A DNA stretch of 64,000 nucleotides from Phaeobacter piscinae (GCF_002407245.1 NZ_CP010681.1:744001-808000); one strand, 5' to 3'. Positions 16,150 through 25,506 are shown, numbered from the stretch's first letter. Numbers and translations: made by a program. The notes: generated by a model not told the origin, from the letters alone.

Positions 16150-16907
16150 TTCGCTGTGAACCCTCCATCGACCATCAATACCTGCCCGGTGACATAGGCG
16201 GAGGCATCGGAGCACAGAAACAACAGCGGCCCGTCCATATCCTCCAGCCGGCCATTGCGGCCGATGCAGGTCTGTGCGGCGTTTCGGGCCGCACGGTCCC
16301 CATCCTCGAACACAGCCTGCGTCAGCTCGGTGGGGAAAAACCCCGGTCCGATGGCGTTGGCGGTGATGCCGAATGGGGACCAGGCCTCTGCCATGGCGCG
16401 GGTCAGCTGGGCGATCCCGCCCTTGCTGGCGCCATAGGCGATGCCGCCGGGAAAGGCGCGGGTGGTCTGGAGCGAGGCGAAATTGACGATCCGCCCCCAA
16501 CCTCTGTCCCTCATCGTGGGCACCAGCGCTTGGCTCAGAAAGAATGGTGCGGAGAGGTTCAGTGCGATGGTCTGGTCCCAGCCCTCGGCGGTGACGTCAT
16601 CCGCCGTTTGCCGGGTGTTCACACCGGCCGTATGGATCAGGATATCCGGCGCCCCGAAAGGGGCTGAAACGTCTTCACGCAATGCGTCGAACCTGCTGCG
16701 GTCCGCCACATCCGCCACTGCATAAGCCGCTCTTGGCCCGATCTCAGCACAGACGCTTTCCAAAGCCTCCGCCCGGCGCGCGACCGCGACCACCTGCGCA
16801 CCAGCAGCGGCCAACGCAATCGCTGCGCGACGCCCCAGCCCGGAGCTGGCGCCGGTGATACAGGCGGTCCGGCCTGTCAGGTCGAAAAGCGCGCGCGGGT
16901 CAGCCAT
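16146..16907 (-). CDS. hpsO: Short-chain dehydrogenase, DHPS 2-dehydrogenase (HpsO-like)
   Basis: A 253-aa classical SDR: cofactor motif TGASSGLG near residue 20, NFASLQT with the catalytic Ser, then YGASKGG with Tyr and Lys, and IGPGFFPTE after it. The C-terminal VTGQVLMVDGGFTAK is typical. It overlaps hpsN by 8 bp and hpsP by 4 bp, so the three dehydrogenases are translationally coupled. The expected role is the NAD(P)-dependent 2-oxidation/reduction that racemises DHPS together with HpsP. Confidence 0.8.
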   Translation of the reverse strand: MADPRALFDLTGRTACITGASSGLGRRAAIALAAAGAQVVAVARRAEALESVCAEIGPRAAYAVADVADRSRFDALREDVSAPFGAPDILIHTAGVNTRQTADDVTAEGWDQTIALNLSAPFFLSQALVPTMRDRGWGRIVNFASLQTTRAFPGGIAYGASKGGIAQLTRAMAEAWSPFGITANAIGPGFFPTELTQAVFEDGDRAARNAAQTCIGRNGRLEDMDGPLLFLCSDASAYVTGQVLMVDGGFTAK

Positions 16908-18213
16908 TTGCAGTCAGGTCAAAGGTTTCATCCGGGAAGTACTTGGCCAACCGCACGTCAGCAGCGCGGGCGTGGCCTTCCATCCCTTCCAGCCGGGCAA
17001 TCCGTGCGGTCGCCTCTGCCACTGGTTTGGAGCCTTCGCGGGTGGCGCGCTGCCAGGTGACGATCTTCATGTATTTATGGACTGACAGCCCGCCGGTGTA
17101 GCTGGCCGCGCGCGAGGTCGGCAGCACATGGTTGGTGCCCGCTGCCTTGTCACCGTAAGAGACCGTGGTTTCCTCGCCCAGAAACAACGAGCCGTAGCAG
17201 GTCAGCTGCCCCAGCCACCAATCCAGGTCCTCGGCCTGTACGGTCAGATGCTCAGGCGCGTAGGCGTCGGAGCAGGCGGCCATATCCTCGCGGTTGGCAC
17301 AGAGGATGACCTCTGCATAATCGCGCCAGGCCGCAGCGGCATTCTCGCGGTTCACCTCGGGCAGATCGTCGATCAGCCCCGGCACCAGCCGCATCACCTC
17401 CTCGGCAAGAGTGCGATCATCCGTCACCAGCCAGACCGGGGAGTTGTAGCCATGCTCGGCCTGGCTCACCAGATCGGTGGCGACGATATGCGCATCCGCC
17501 GTGCTGTCGGCCAGGATCAGGCTGTCGGTGGGGCCCGCGATCATGTCGATACCGACACGCCCGAACAGGATACGCTTGGCCTCCGCCACAAATTGATTGC
17601 CGGGACCAACGAGGATGTTGGCCTTGGGCAGTCCGAACAGACCGAATGTCATCGCCGCAACACCCTGCACGCCCCCCATCGCCATGATCTGATCCGCGCC
17701 GCAGATATGGGCGGCATAAACGATGGCCGGCGCCACGCCGACGCCGGGGCGCGGCGGCGAGCAGGCGGTGATATGTTTGCAACCGGCCACTTTGGCGGTT
17801 GTGACGGTCATGATCGCGCTGGCGATATGGCTGTAGCGCCCGCCGGGCACGTAGCAGCCCGCTGCATCCACCGGGATCGCCTTCTGTCCGGTGATGAAAC
17901 CCGGTGAAATTTCCGTCTCCACATCATGCACAGTGCTTTTCTGTAGTTCGGCAAAGCGGCGCACGTTGTCATGGGAGAACCGAATGTCGGCCTTCAGCTT
18001 TTCCGGCACCAAGGCGCAGGCGGCCTCAATCTCCTCATCCGTCAGCAACACGTTGCCCTCGTATTTGTCGAATTTGGCCGCATATTCCAACGCTTTGGCG
18101 TCGCCTCCGGCCTCGATCTCATCAAGGATCTCCTGCACAATCTTATGGGTCTCGGACGCATCCGACTTAGGGGTCAGGGCCGCCTTCTTCAGGTACTCAC
18201 GGGTCATGTCCAA
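16900..18213 (-). CDS. hpsN: Sulfopropanediol 3-dehydrogenase (DHPS 3-dehydrogenase)
   Basis: A 437-aa histidinol-dehydrogenase homologue. The HisD core is present: PVDAAGCYVPGGRY, VGPGNQFVAEAKR, AGPTDSLILAD, the zinc-site SQAEHG, the catalytic pair in YAPEHL, AGTNHVLPTS and LEGMEGHARAAD. No his gene is nearby. The genes around it (TRAP transporter, SDR, MDR, comDE, LacI regulator) match the HpsN context, where it oxidises (R)-DHPS to (R)-sulfolactate with two NAD+. It lies 6 bp after the TRAP large permease gene. Confidence 0.9.
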   Translation of the reverse strand: MDMTREYLKKAALTPKSDASETHKIVQEILDEIEAGGDAKALEYAAKFDKYEGNVLLTDEEIEAACALVPEKLKADIRFSHDNVRRFAELQKSTVHDVETEISPGFITGQKAIPVDAAGCYVPGGRYSHIASAIMTVTTAKVAGCKHITACSPPRPGVGVAPAIVYAAHICGADQIMAMGGVQGVAAMTFGLFGLPKANILVGPGNQFVAEAKRILFGRVGIDMIAGPTDSLILADSTADAHIVATDLVSQAEHGYNSPVWLVTDDRTLAEEVMRLVPGLIDDLPEVNRENAAAAWRDYAEVILCANREDMAACSDAYAPEHLTVQAEDLDWWLGQLTCYGSLFLGEETTVSYGDKAAGTNHVLPTSRAASYTGGLSVHKYMKIVTWQRATREGSKPVAEATARIARLEGMEGHARAADVRLAKYFPDETFDLTANG

Positions 18214-18219
18214 AGGGTC

Positions 18220-19548
18220 CTATTTATAGATGTCAGGGAGCAGCGTGGTTGAGATCGCAGGCAGATAAGCGATCAGCAGCACCACAATCAGCATGGTCAG
18301 AACAAACGGTATGGCGCGGGCGGCGATCTTGAGAATGGACTCACCGGTGATGCCGGAGACCACGAACAGGTTCAGGCCCAGCGGCGGAGTGATGAACCCC
18401 ACACCCAGCGCGGTGATCATCATGATGCAGAACTGAATTTCGTTCATGCCGATGTTGTCGGCCAGCGGTTTCAGGATCGGCGCCAGGATCACGATATTTG
18501 GCGTTGTTTCCATCACGCAGCCTGCAGCGATCAGAATGCAGATCATCAACAGGATCAACATAGACGGGTCATCGGTCAGCCCGGTCACCGCTGTCACAAA
18601 CCCCTGCGGCACGCCCATGATGGCCAGCGCCTCTGCCAGCGGCGCTGAGAAGGCGATGATCGGCAGGATCACCCCGTTCACCTTGGCAGAGCTGACGAGC
18701 ATCGCCGGGAAGTCCGCCAGTTTCAGGGTGCCCAGCAGAAAACCCATCAGGATGGTGACAACGACAGCGGTGGCGCCGGCCTCAGTCGGGGTCAGGCGGC
18801 CGGAGAAAATGCCATAGAAGATGATCCCCGGCACGATGAAGGCATACCAACCGGATTTCAGTGATTGTCCCAGATTGCCCAGCCATTCTCCCAGCCCCAT
18901 ATTGCCGCCGGTCTCATAGGTATAAAGCCGGTTCATGATGATGTTGGTGACAAGGATCGACACCAGAATGGCAATCCCCGGGATCAGCGCCGCGAGAAAC
19001 AGGGTGGAGGCGGAAATGCCCAACACCAGACCGATGATAATGTAGGCGATGGACGGCGGGATCAGGATGCCGGTGCAGGCACCAGCAGCCACCAGCGCGC
19101 AGGCGTAGGGGCGGGGGTAGCCGCTTTCGACCAGCCGGTTGATGGTCATCCGTCCCACCGCAGCAGCGCCAGCGGCGTCCGAGCCGGAGATCGCCGCGAA
19201 CATGCCGCAGACCAGCACCGTGGCCGAACCAAAACCACCCCGTGTCCAGCAGGTCAGCGCTTCTGCGACATCCAGGAACTTCTTGCTTAGTCCGGTTCTG
19301 ACCAGCACATCACCGGTCAGAATGAACAGCGGCACCGCGGTCAGCGCAAAGGCGTCGATGCCGGTGAACAAGCTTTCGCCAATCGCGCTGAGCGGCAGGT
19401 CGCCTGACATCACCAGCATGGTGATCGCGGCAGCCCCGATGGCCGCCCAAACCGGCACCGCCAGCGCAATCAGGGCCACAAACATGATCACCGCCAGGTA
19501 GAAATCCCAGCCCAGTTCCACCGTTTGATTGAGTGAATTCCACAGCAT
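18220..19548 (-). CDS. TRAP transporter large permease (DctM type), probable DHPS uptake
   Basis: A 442-aa very hydrophobic protein with about 12 membrane helices and the DctM signatures GGFGSATVLVCGMFAAISGSD, VAAGACTGILIPPS and PLGLNLFVVSGI. It catalyses sodium-driven import with the DctQ and DctP partners encoded just before it. The operon context points to DHPS or a related C3 sulfonate as substrate; it corresponds to one of the HpsKLM proteins of other roseobacters. Confidence 0.92.
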   Translation of the reverse strand: MLWNSLNQTVELGWDFYLAVIMFVALIALAVPVWAAIGAAAITMLVMSGDLPLSAIGESLFTGIDAFALTAVPLFILTGDVLVRTGLSKKFLDVAEALTCWTRGGFGSATVLVCGMFAAISGSDAAGAAAVGRMTINRLVESGYPRPYACALVAAGACTGILIPPSIAYIIIGLVLGISASTLFLAALIPGIAILVSILVTNIIMNRLYTYETGGNMGLGEWLGNLGQSLKSGWYAFIVPGIIFYGIFSGRLTPTEAGATAVVVTILMGFLLGTLKLADFPAMLVSSAKVNGVILPIIAFSAPLAEALAIMGVPQGFVTAVTGLTDDPSMLILLMICILIAAGCVMETTPNIVILAPILKPLADNIGMNEIQFCIMMITALGVGFITPPLGLNLFVVSGITGESILKIAARAIPFVLTMLIVVLLIAYLPAISTTLLPDIYK

Positions 19549-19560
19549 CTCTCAGATCCT

Positions 19561-20073
19561 TCAATCAAACAGCTTGTCGCCTTCAAAGACGGGCGTGCCG
19601 TCTCGAAGACTGCGAAAATCGCGCAGGAAGGATTGCAGCAACCGCCAGACCATCAAGGCGAACCCGGCTGGCACCGCCATCAGGAACCAGACCATGGAAA
19701 TGCGCAGCCCGTGGCTGACAGAGCCGAATTTGGCGGAGACCAGCACCGTCTCGAACGACCAGTAGAGCGCCACCAACGCGACCACGAACATCACCAGATC
19801 GCCAAAGATATAGAGCAGCGCCTTGGGGCGCGGCCCGAGGTAATGCATCAGCACATCAATGCGGATATGGGCGCGCTCCTTCACTGCGGCGGCGGCACCG
19901 ATCCAGGCGAGATAGATGAAGGAGTAGCGCACAATCTCCTCCCCCCAAATCGAGGAATAGGCAAAGAGTTCGCGCCGGATCACCTCAACCGCCATAGTGA
20001 TGACCAGCATCACGTAGAAGGTCAGCAGCAGCCAGCGCTCGGCGTTCTTGTCAATTTTCCGCAAGAGGTCCAT
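19561..20073 (-). CDS. TRAP transporter small permease (DctQ type)
   Basis: A 170-aa four-helix protein: helix 1 near WLLLTFYVMLVITMAVEV, then SIWGEEIVRYSFIYLAWIGAA (the conserved EE-R-YSF pattern of DctQ), and a third and fourth helix toward the C-terminus. It joins DctM in the membrane. It is separated from the large permease gene by 12 bp. Confidence 0.92.
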   Translation of the reverse strand: MDLLRKIDKNAERWLLLTFYVMLVITMAVEVIRRELFAYSSIWGEEIVRYSFIYLAWIGAAAAVKERAHIRIDVLMHYLGPRPKALLYIFGDLVMFVVALVALYWSFETVLVSAKFGSVSHGLRISMVWFLMAVPAGFALMVWRLLQSFLRDFRSLRDGTPVFEGDKLFD

Positions 20074-20108
20074 CGCTCGTCCCGAGGGTTGGGCGCGCCT
20101 TATGAATC

Positions 20109-20177
20109 AGCCCGAACCGGGCTGTCGCAGGCGGCTAAAAGAGAAAGGGAACGTGGCACCGGGTCCCGGAACCACGT
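20109..20177 (-). other. Intercistronic stem-loops between the TRAP binding-protein and permease genes
   Basis: ACGTGG..CCGGG (from 20151) pairs with CCCGG..CCACGT (to 20177). A second stem, AGCCCG (20109-20114) with CGGGCT (20118-20123), lies nearer dctQ. No T run follows. Such stems often stabilise the upstream binding-protein mRNA or weaken read-through. Confidence 0.55.
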
Positions 20178-20188
20178 GGTGCGACAGC

Positions 20189-21334
20189 TTATGCGTCGTG
20201 GACGTAGTATTTGCCTTGCGTGCCTGCGGCCTCTTCCAGCTTGGCGAAACTGTCCATCGATCCGGCCAGCTCAGTCTTGAAGCTATCCCATTCGCTGCGC
20301 TGATAGCCTCCGGCTTCCTGCCATTCGCCCAGCTGATCGTCGCTCAGCGTATGGAAGGCGACACCGGCCTTGGCCAGCTCCGCCATGGCATAGGCGCGGG
20401 CTGACGGCACCTTGGAGAGGTTCTGATGCGCGGTCATCTCCGCCCCCCACATCACGCCGTCCTGCACATCAGAAGGCAAGGAATTGAACCATTCCAGATT
20501 GCACGAATAGACCTGACTGTCCGGCACCGCCTGGGTGAAGGTCACATGGCTCAGGATATCCTTGAAGCCAAAGACATAGAGCGCGCCCACAGAGGGGTCG
20601 AGTGCGTCTGCCACACCTTGTTTGATCGCCGACGGCGTCTCACCCCAGGCAACGGGCGTCGGGTTGGCACCGACCATACGGTAGTACTGCTGCAACATTT
20701 TGGAGCCCGGAACCCGGAATTTCACACCCGCCATATCGCCCGGGGAGGTCACCGCATTGCCGCCCTTGCGCACAGCCACGACGCGGGGATCAATGTTCAC
20801 ATAGAACAGCGCCTTGAAACCGTTGGCCTCCACCTTGGGGTGCACCTCAGCGTTCCAGAAATCGGAGGTCACCAGATTGGTGAAACGCTGATTGGAACCA
20901 CAGAGATAAGGCATGTTGATCAGATCAACGGTGGAGGCGAAGGGGGCGAAATTCGACAGCGAATGCTGTGCCGCCTGAATGGTGCCGCCCTGCACCTTCT
21001 GCACCAACGCACTGCCTGCGCCCAGCTGCCCGCCGGGGGCCAGTTTGACGTAGATCTTGCCATTGGTGGCGTTCTGGATGTTCTCCTTCAGGTCCAACTG
21101 CATGATTGGGTAGCTGCGTGACGCGCCCAGCACATAGGCGGTGGCCACCGTCATGATGTGCTCGGCTGCACGTTCACGCTCCTTTTCTTCCTTGGCGGTT
21201 TGCGCCACTGCTTCAGTGGACCAAAGCACCCCACCAGCCCCCGCGACCAACGCCGCGGTAAATGAGCCGGTCGAGGCCAGTTTCAGAAAATTACGGCGCT
21301 CTGCAGATTTGAGCCCATCCTTGCCATTCGTCAT
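20189..21334 (-). CDS. TRAP transporter periplasmic binding protein (DctP type), probable DHPS binding
   Basis: A 381-aa solute-binding protein. The N-terminus has a twin-arginine type export signal (SAERRNFLKLAST, then a hydrophobic ALVAGAGGVLW stretch), so Tat export is likely. The mature part has DctP features: QAAQHSLSNFAPF, FRVPGSKMLQQYYRMVGANP and PSAIKQGVADALD. Start 21334 has GGGAGGAAG upstream. It is the first transporter gene of the operon, 23 bp after a small membrane protein gene. Confidence 0.92.
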   Translation of the reverse strand: MTNGKDGLKSAERRNFLKLASTGSFTAALVAGAGGVLWSTEAVAQTAKEEKERERAAEHIMTVATAYVLGASRSYPIMQLDLKENIQNATNGKIYVKLAPGGQLGAGSALVQKVQGGTIQAAQHSLSNFAPFASTVDLINMPYLCGSNQRFTNLVTSDFWNAEVHPKVEANGFKALFYVNIDPRVVAVRKGGNAVTSPGDMAGVKFRVPGSKMLQQYYRMVGANPTPVAWGETPSAIKQGVADALDPSVGALYVFGFKDILSHVTFTQAVPDSQVYSCNLEWFNSLPSDVQDGVMWGAEMTAHQNLSKVPSARAYAMAELAKAGVAFHTLSDDQLGEWQEAGGYQRSEWDSFKTELAGSMDSFAKLEEAAGTQGKYYVHDA

Positions 21335-21357
21335 TGTCTTCCTCCCTTGGAAATCCA

Positions 21358-21543
21358 TCAGCTGCCGTCTTGGTTTTTTTGGTCAGCTTCTTTTTTGAGA
21401 ATTGCAGCCACAAACAGAATGGACGCTGCAAACAGGATCACCATCTCGCCGACGTCGCTCAGAAAACCGCCGCTGCCAAAGGCGCCGAGGGCGACATTGG
21501 CAAAGAACACGGCAAACACGCAAACAGACGCCATCAGAAACAT
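21358..21543 (-). CDS. Small two-helix membrane protein opening the DHPS operon
   Basis: A 61-aa protein with two hydrophobic segments (MASVCVFAVFFANVALGAF and EMVILFAASILFVAAIL) and a charged KKEADQKNQDGS tail. GGGGAT lies upstream of ATG 21543, and the twin operators lie just beyond it. Its hydrophobic pattern and place between operator and transporter argue that it is real. It could be an accessory subunit of the TRAP system; I do not recognise the family. Confidence 0.6.
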   Translation of the reverse strand: MFLMASVCVFAVFFANVALGAFGSGGFLSDVGEMVILFAASILFVAAILKKEADQKNQDGS

Positions 21544-21575
21544 CGAAAGATCCCCGTTGTTATCTCATCACCATT

Positions 21576-21610
21576 TGTAAGCGCTTACATCAATAATGCA
21601 AGCGCTTACA
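21576..21610. promoter_or_regulatory. Paired LacI-type operators for HpsR
   Basis: TGTAAGCGCTTACA (21576-21589, perfect 14-bp palindrome) and TGCAAGCGCTTACA (21597-21610, one mismatch) have centres 21 bp apart, two helical turns. A weaker AGCGCT core follows at 21614-21619. They lie between the divergent hpsR and DHPS operon, so one bound regulator could control both directions. The GCGC core is typical of LacI-family sites. Confidence 0.82.
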
Positions 21611-21672
21611 TTAAGCGCTGGCAGCCGTCGGGAAATCTGCTAAAATGAGCCCGGAAAATGATAAGGTACGAC

Positions 21673-22698
21673 ATGGGAAAAAACCCCTCTGCTCCAACAC
21701 TTAATGATGTTGCCAAGGCTGCAGGCGTCTCGACCGCCACCGTGTCGCGCTGCCTGAATTCACCGGACCGTGTCATCGAAACGACCCGCCAGCGTGTGAT
21801 GGAGGCGGTCGAATCACTGGGCTATACGCCGAATTTCGCCGCCCGCGTCATGGCGGCCAAACGCAGCTTTACCATCGGGGCGATTATTCCAACGATGGAC
21901 AACGCGATTTTCGCGCGCGGGCTGCAGGCCTTTCAGGATCAGCTGCGGGAGGATGGCTACACCCTTTTGGTGTCCAGTTCCGCCTATTGCCCGGAGATGG
22001 AGCGTGAACAGATCCGCACATTGGTTGCGCGTGGTGCAGATGGCTTGCTGCTAATCGGCCACGACCGGGAGGAGCAGATTTATCAATACCTTGAGAGGCA
22101 CCGGGTTCCGGTCCTTGTGGCCTGGTCTTATGCACCGGAACGGTCGCAGCCGTCGGTCGGGTTCAGCAACAAGGGCGCGATGCGGGATCTGGCCCAAACG
22201 GTGGTGGACGCGGGGCACCGCCACATTGCGATGATCTCCGGTATCCTGCAGGGCAATGATCGTGCCCAAAATCGTGTCAGCGGTGTCCGGGACGCCATGC
22301 GTTCCAGAGGTCTCGACCCGGCTGCGCTCACATTGATCGAAGCCCCCTATGAGATTGAAAAAGGGGCCGCAGCCTTTGCAGAGCTGATGTCGCATGCACC
22401 CCGCCCAACCGTGGTGATGTGTGGCAATGACGTTCTGGCGGCAGGGGCGCTCCGCGAGGCGCGAAGCCGGGGGATTGCCGTGCCTGACGATGTCTCCATC
22501 ACCGGGTTTGATGATATCGAGCTGGCAGAAATCGTCAGCCCCGCTCTCACAACTGTGCATGTCCCGCACCGCGAAATGGGGCGCAAGGCGGCGCAAGAAC
22601 TGATTGCAATCGTGGAGGGGCGGTCCGAAGGGCAGTCGGTCTGCATCAACACCACACTTGTCACGCGTCAGTCCTTGGCGCGGCCGCCCGGCAGATAG
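21673..22698 (+). CDS. hpsR: LacI-family regulator of the DHPS operon
   Basis: A 341-aa LacI/GntR-type repressor: N-terminal helix-turn-helix and hinge (TLNDVAKAAGVSTATVSRCL, then LGYTPNFAARVMAA), followed by a periplasmic-binding-protein-like ligand domain (VSITGFDDIELAEIVSPALT near the C-terminus). ATG 21673 is chosen because AAGG is placed upstream and it leads directly into the HTH; ATG 21658 is possible. HpsR of Cupriavidus is also LacI-type, and the palindromes between this gene and the operon suit it. The ligand is probably DHPS or a downstream sulfonate. Confidence 0.85.
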   Translation: MGKNPSAPTLNDVAKAAGVSTATVSRCLNSPDRVIETTRQRVMEAVESLGYTPNFAARVMAAKRSFTIGAIIPTMDNAIFARGLQAFQDQLREDGYTLLVSSSAYCPEMEREQIRTLVARGADGLLLIGHDREEQIYQYLERHRVPVLVAWSYAPERSQPSVGFSNKGAMRDLAQTVVDAGHRHIAMISGILQGNDRAQNRVSGVRDAMRSRGLDPAALTLIEAPYEIEKGAAAFAELMSHAPRPTVVMCGNDVLAAGALREARSRGIAVPDDVSITGFDDIELAEIVSPALTTVHVPHREMGRKAAQELIAIVEGRSEGQSVCINTTLVTRQSLARPPGR

Positions 22699-22929
22699 CA
22701 GCGCGTTCTCACCGGTCAATCCGCCGGCTGACAAAAAAATCTGTTGCCTTGGGCAGACCCGCTATGCTCCAACAGTGGCACGACCCTGGCAATAAAGGCA
22801 TTGCGCGCTGCTGTCCGGGTGAGCGGAGCCTTTTCTGCTCAAAAACGGACCGCCTCTTGGTCTGTCGCGTGCAACCGGCTCCCTTCATGTGACCAAAGGC
22901 GGCGCGCCGCCAAAGCCAAGGATTGAGCC

Positions 22930-24303
22930 ATGCTTCACAATGACCAACTCGACCAGTGGGATCGCGACTGTTTCTTCCACCCTTCAACGCATCTCGCGGA
23001 ATTCGCTCGCGGAAATCTGCCACAGCGCGTGGTGACCGGCGGCAGCGGCTGCCATATTGAGGACCGCGACGGCAATCGGCTGCTGGATGCCTTTGCCGGG
23101 CTTTACTGCGTGAACGTTGGCTATGGCCGACCTGAGATCGCCGAGGCCATTGCCGATCAGGCCCGCGAGCTAGCCTATTATCATTCTTATGTCGGGCATG
23201 GCACCGAGGCCTCGATCACCCTGGCAAAGATGATCCTCGACCGCGCCCCTGACCATATGTCGAAGGTCTACTTTGGTCTTTCCGGCTCTGACGCCAATGA
23301 AACCAACATCAAACTGATCTGGTATTACAACAACATTCTGGGCCGCCCTCAGAAGAAGAAAATCATCTCCCGCTGGCGGGGGTACCACGGGTCCGGGCTG
23401 ATGACCGGCTCGCTGACCGGGCTGGAGCTGTTTCATAATAAATTCGACCTGCCGCTGGCACAGGTGGTCCATACCGAGGCCCCAATTTATTTCCGCCGCA
23501 GTGATCGCAGCCAGAGCGAGGCCGACTTTGTTGCCCATTGCGTGGCAGAGCTGGAGGCGCTGATCGCGCGGGAAGGGGCCGATACCATCGCCGCCTTCAT
23601 CGGGGAGCCGGTTCTGGGCACCGGGGGCATCGTCCCGCCGCCCGCAGGATATTGGCCCGCCATTCAGGCGGTGCTTGAACGGCACGATATCCTGCTGATC
23701 GCGGATGAGGTGGTCACCGGCTTTGGTCGCTTGGGCACGATGTTCGGCTCCGATCACTACGGCATGCGCCCCGATCTTATCACCATCGCCAAGGGGCTGA
23801 CCTCAGCCTATGCGCCGCTGTCGGGCTCTATCGTGTCGGACAAGATGTGGCAGGTGTTGGAGCGCGGCACGGATGAGAACGGCCCGATTGGCCATGGCTG
23901 GACCTATTCGGCGCATCCCATCGGCGCCGCTGCCGGGGTGGCCAATCTCACCCTGATTGATCAGCTGGGTCTTGTCGAAAACGCGGCGACCGTTGGCAGT
24001 TATCTCAATGGTGAGATGCGCAAGGCCCTCGGCGATCACCCGAATGTCGGGGATGTACGGGGCGAGGGGATGCTCTGCGCGGTGGAATTCGTTGCGGATC
24101 GGGACGACCACCGCCTGTTTGACGCCAGTGACAAGATCGGCCCGCAGATAGCCGCCAAATTGCTGGAGCAGGACAGCGTGATCGCGCGGGCCATGCCGCA
24201 GGGGGATATCCTGGGCTTTGCGCCCCCCTTCTGCCTGACACAGGATGAGGCCGACCGGGTGGTCTCCGCCACCCATCGAGCGGTCACCGCGGTTCTTGGT
24301 TGA
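22930..24303 (+). CDS. Class III omega-aminotransferase
   Basis: A 457-aa PLP aminotransferase of the omega-amino acid group. Seen are [53 protein letters not shown], the PLP-aspartate motif [14 protein letters not shown], and [17 protein letters not shown] with the Schiff-base lysine. It overlaps or adjoins a DoeA/EutD-like hydrolase and an M20 deacylase. That suggests it acts on 2,4-diaminobutyrate or a similar diamine, giving aspartate semialdehyde; beta-alanine, GABA or taurine cannot be excluded. The 231-bp upstream gap has no gene and should carry the promoter. Confidence 0.9.
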   Translation: MLHNDQLDQWDRDCFFHPSTHLAEFARGNLPQRVVTGGSGCHIEDRDGNRLLDAFAGLYCVNVGYGRPEIAEAIADQARELAYYHSYVGHGTEASITLAKMILDRAPDHMSKVYFGLSGSDANETNIKLIWYYNNILGRPQKKKIISRWRGYHGSGLMTGSLTGLELFHNKFDLPLAQVVHTEAPIYFRRSDRSQSEADFVAHCVAELEALIAREGADTIAAFIGEPVLGTGGIVPPPAGYWPAIQAVLERHDILLIADEVVTGFGRLGTMFGSDHYGMRPDLITIAKGLTSAYAPLSGSIVSDKMWQVLERGTDENGPIGHGWTYSAHPIGAAAGVANLTLIDQLGLVENAATVGSYLNGEMRKALGDHPNVGDVRGEGMLCAVEFVADRDDHRLFDASDKIGPQIAAKLLEQDSVIARAMPQGDILGFAPPFCLTQDEADRVVSATHRAVTAVLG

Positions 24304-24317
24304 CGAAGGATGCAACG

Positions 24318-25502
24318 ATGACAAATCCAAACATCCCGTTTGAACGATCCGAGTACCAGCAGCGCCTGGCCAAAACGCGCGCGGCCATGGCCGATGCCGG
24401 GCTAGACGCGCTCTTTGTCACCGATCCGTCCAATCAGGCCTGGCTTACCGGCTACGATGGCTGGTCGTTCTACGTGCATCAGGGGGTGATCGTCCTGCCG
24501 GATGGCGATCCGATCTGGTGGGGGCGACATATGGACATGATGGGCGCGCGCCGCACCTGCTGGATGCCGCAGGATCAATTGCTGGGCTACGGCGACCACT
24601 ATGTCCAATCCACCGACTGCCACCCGATGCAGCATCTGGCCGAGCAGCTGCGCACCCGCGGGTTGGGCCAAGCCCGGATCGGGGTCGAGATGGAGAATTA
24701 CTACTACTCGGCAAAGGCCCATGCCGTATTGGCGGCAGAGCTTCCGCAGGCGGTTCTTGTGGATGCCACCGCGCTGGTCAATTGGCAGCGGCTTGTGAAA
24801 TCCGATGCAGAGCTGGGCTTTATGCGCAAGGCCGCGCGGATCACCGATAAGGTGATCCAAACCGCCATCGAACGGGCCGCGCCCGGTGTGCGCAAAAACG
24901 ATCTGGTGGCCGATATCTTGCATGCCGGTGTGACCGGTGTGGAGGACGATTGGGGCGATTACCCGGCCATCGTCCCGCTGACCCCGTCCGGGCTGGATGC
25001 GACAGCGGCGCATCTGACCTGGGACGGCACCCCGATGCGGCAGGGCGAGGCAACCTTTTTCGAACTCTCCGGTTGTTATCGCCGCTACCACGCGCCGCTG
25101 TCACGTACGGTATTTCTGGGCACCCCCTCACAGGAGATGCTGCGGATCGAGGCGGCGCAGATCGAAGGCATCGCCGCCGGGATCGAGGCGGCCCGCGCGG
25201 GCAATCGTACCTGCGATATCGCGGATGCTTTCATGGCCGTAATGGCCAAACACGGGATCGAGCGTTCGGGCCGCATGGGCTACCCTGTTGGCCTGTCCTA
25301 TCCGCCGGATTGGGGGGAGCGCACGGCGTCGATCCGCAGCGAGGACACCACTGTGCTGCAACCCGGCATGGTCTTCCACTTCATGCCGGCCCTCTGGATG
25401 GACACATGGGGGCTGGAGACCACGGAGACTCTGCTGATCCGCGACACGGGCGCTGCTGAGCCGCTCTGCTCGATTGAGCGCAAACTCTTTGTGAAAGGGT
25501 GA
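24318..25502 (+). CDS. Ectoine hydrolase (DoeA/EutD)-like M24-fold protein
   Basis: A 394-aa pita-bread (M24) protein. The creatinase-like N-domain has FVTDPSNQAWLTGYDGWSFY; the C-domain has YPAIVPLTPSG, FFELSGCYRRYHAPLSRTV, GYPVGLSYPPDWGERTAS and FHFMPALWM. The positions of the five M24 metal ligands are mostly substituted: the first Asp is Glu in FFELSG, the second is lost in HAPLSRT, and the GHG histidine is replaced in GYPVG. This is the pattern of metal-independent ectoine hydrolases, which open ectoine to N-acetyl-diaminobutyrate, rather than of Xaa-Pro peptidases. ATG 24318 has AAGGA upstream. Part of a three-gene run. Substrate inferred by resemblance. Confidence 0.78.
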   Translation: MTNPNIPFERSEYQQRLAKTRAAMADAGLDALFVTDPSNQAWLTGYDGWSFYVHQGVIVLPDGDPIWWGRHMDMMGARRTCWMPQDQLLGYGDHYVQSTDCHPMQHLAEQLRTRGLGQARIGVEMENYYYSAKAHAVLAAELPQAVLVDATALVNWQRLVKSDAELGFMRKAARITDKVIQTAIERAAPGVRKNDLVADILHAGVTGVEDDWGDYPAIVPLTPSGLDATAAHLTWDGTPMRQGEATFFELSGCYRRYHAPLSRTVFLGTPSQEMLRIEAAQIEGIAAGIEAARAGNRTCDIADAFMAVMAKHGIERSGRMGYPVGLSYPPDWGERTASIRSEDTTVLQPGMVFHFMPALWMDTWGLETTETLLIRDTGAAEPLCSIERKLFVKG

Positions 25503-25506
25503 GGGC

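Noticed and set aside
16900..18213. Histidinol dehydrogenase of histidine synthesis (hisD)
   Set aside because: The operon context is sulfonate catabolism and no his gene is near; HpsN is the better call.
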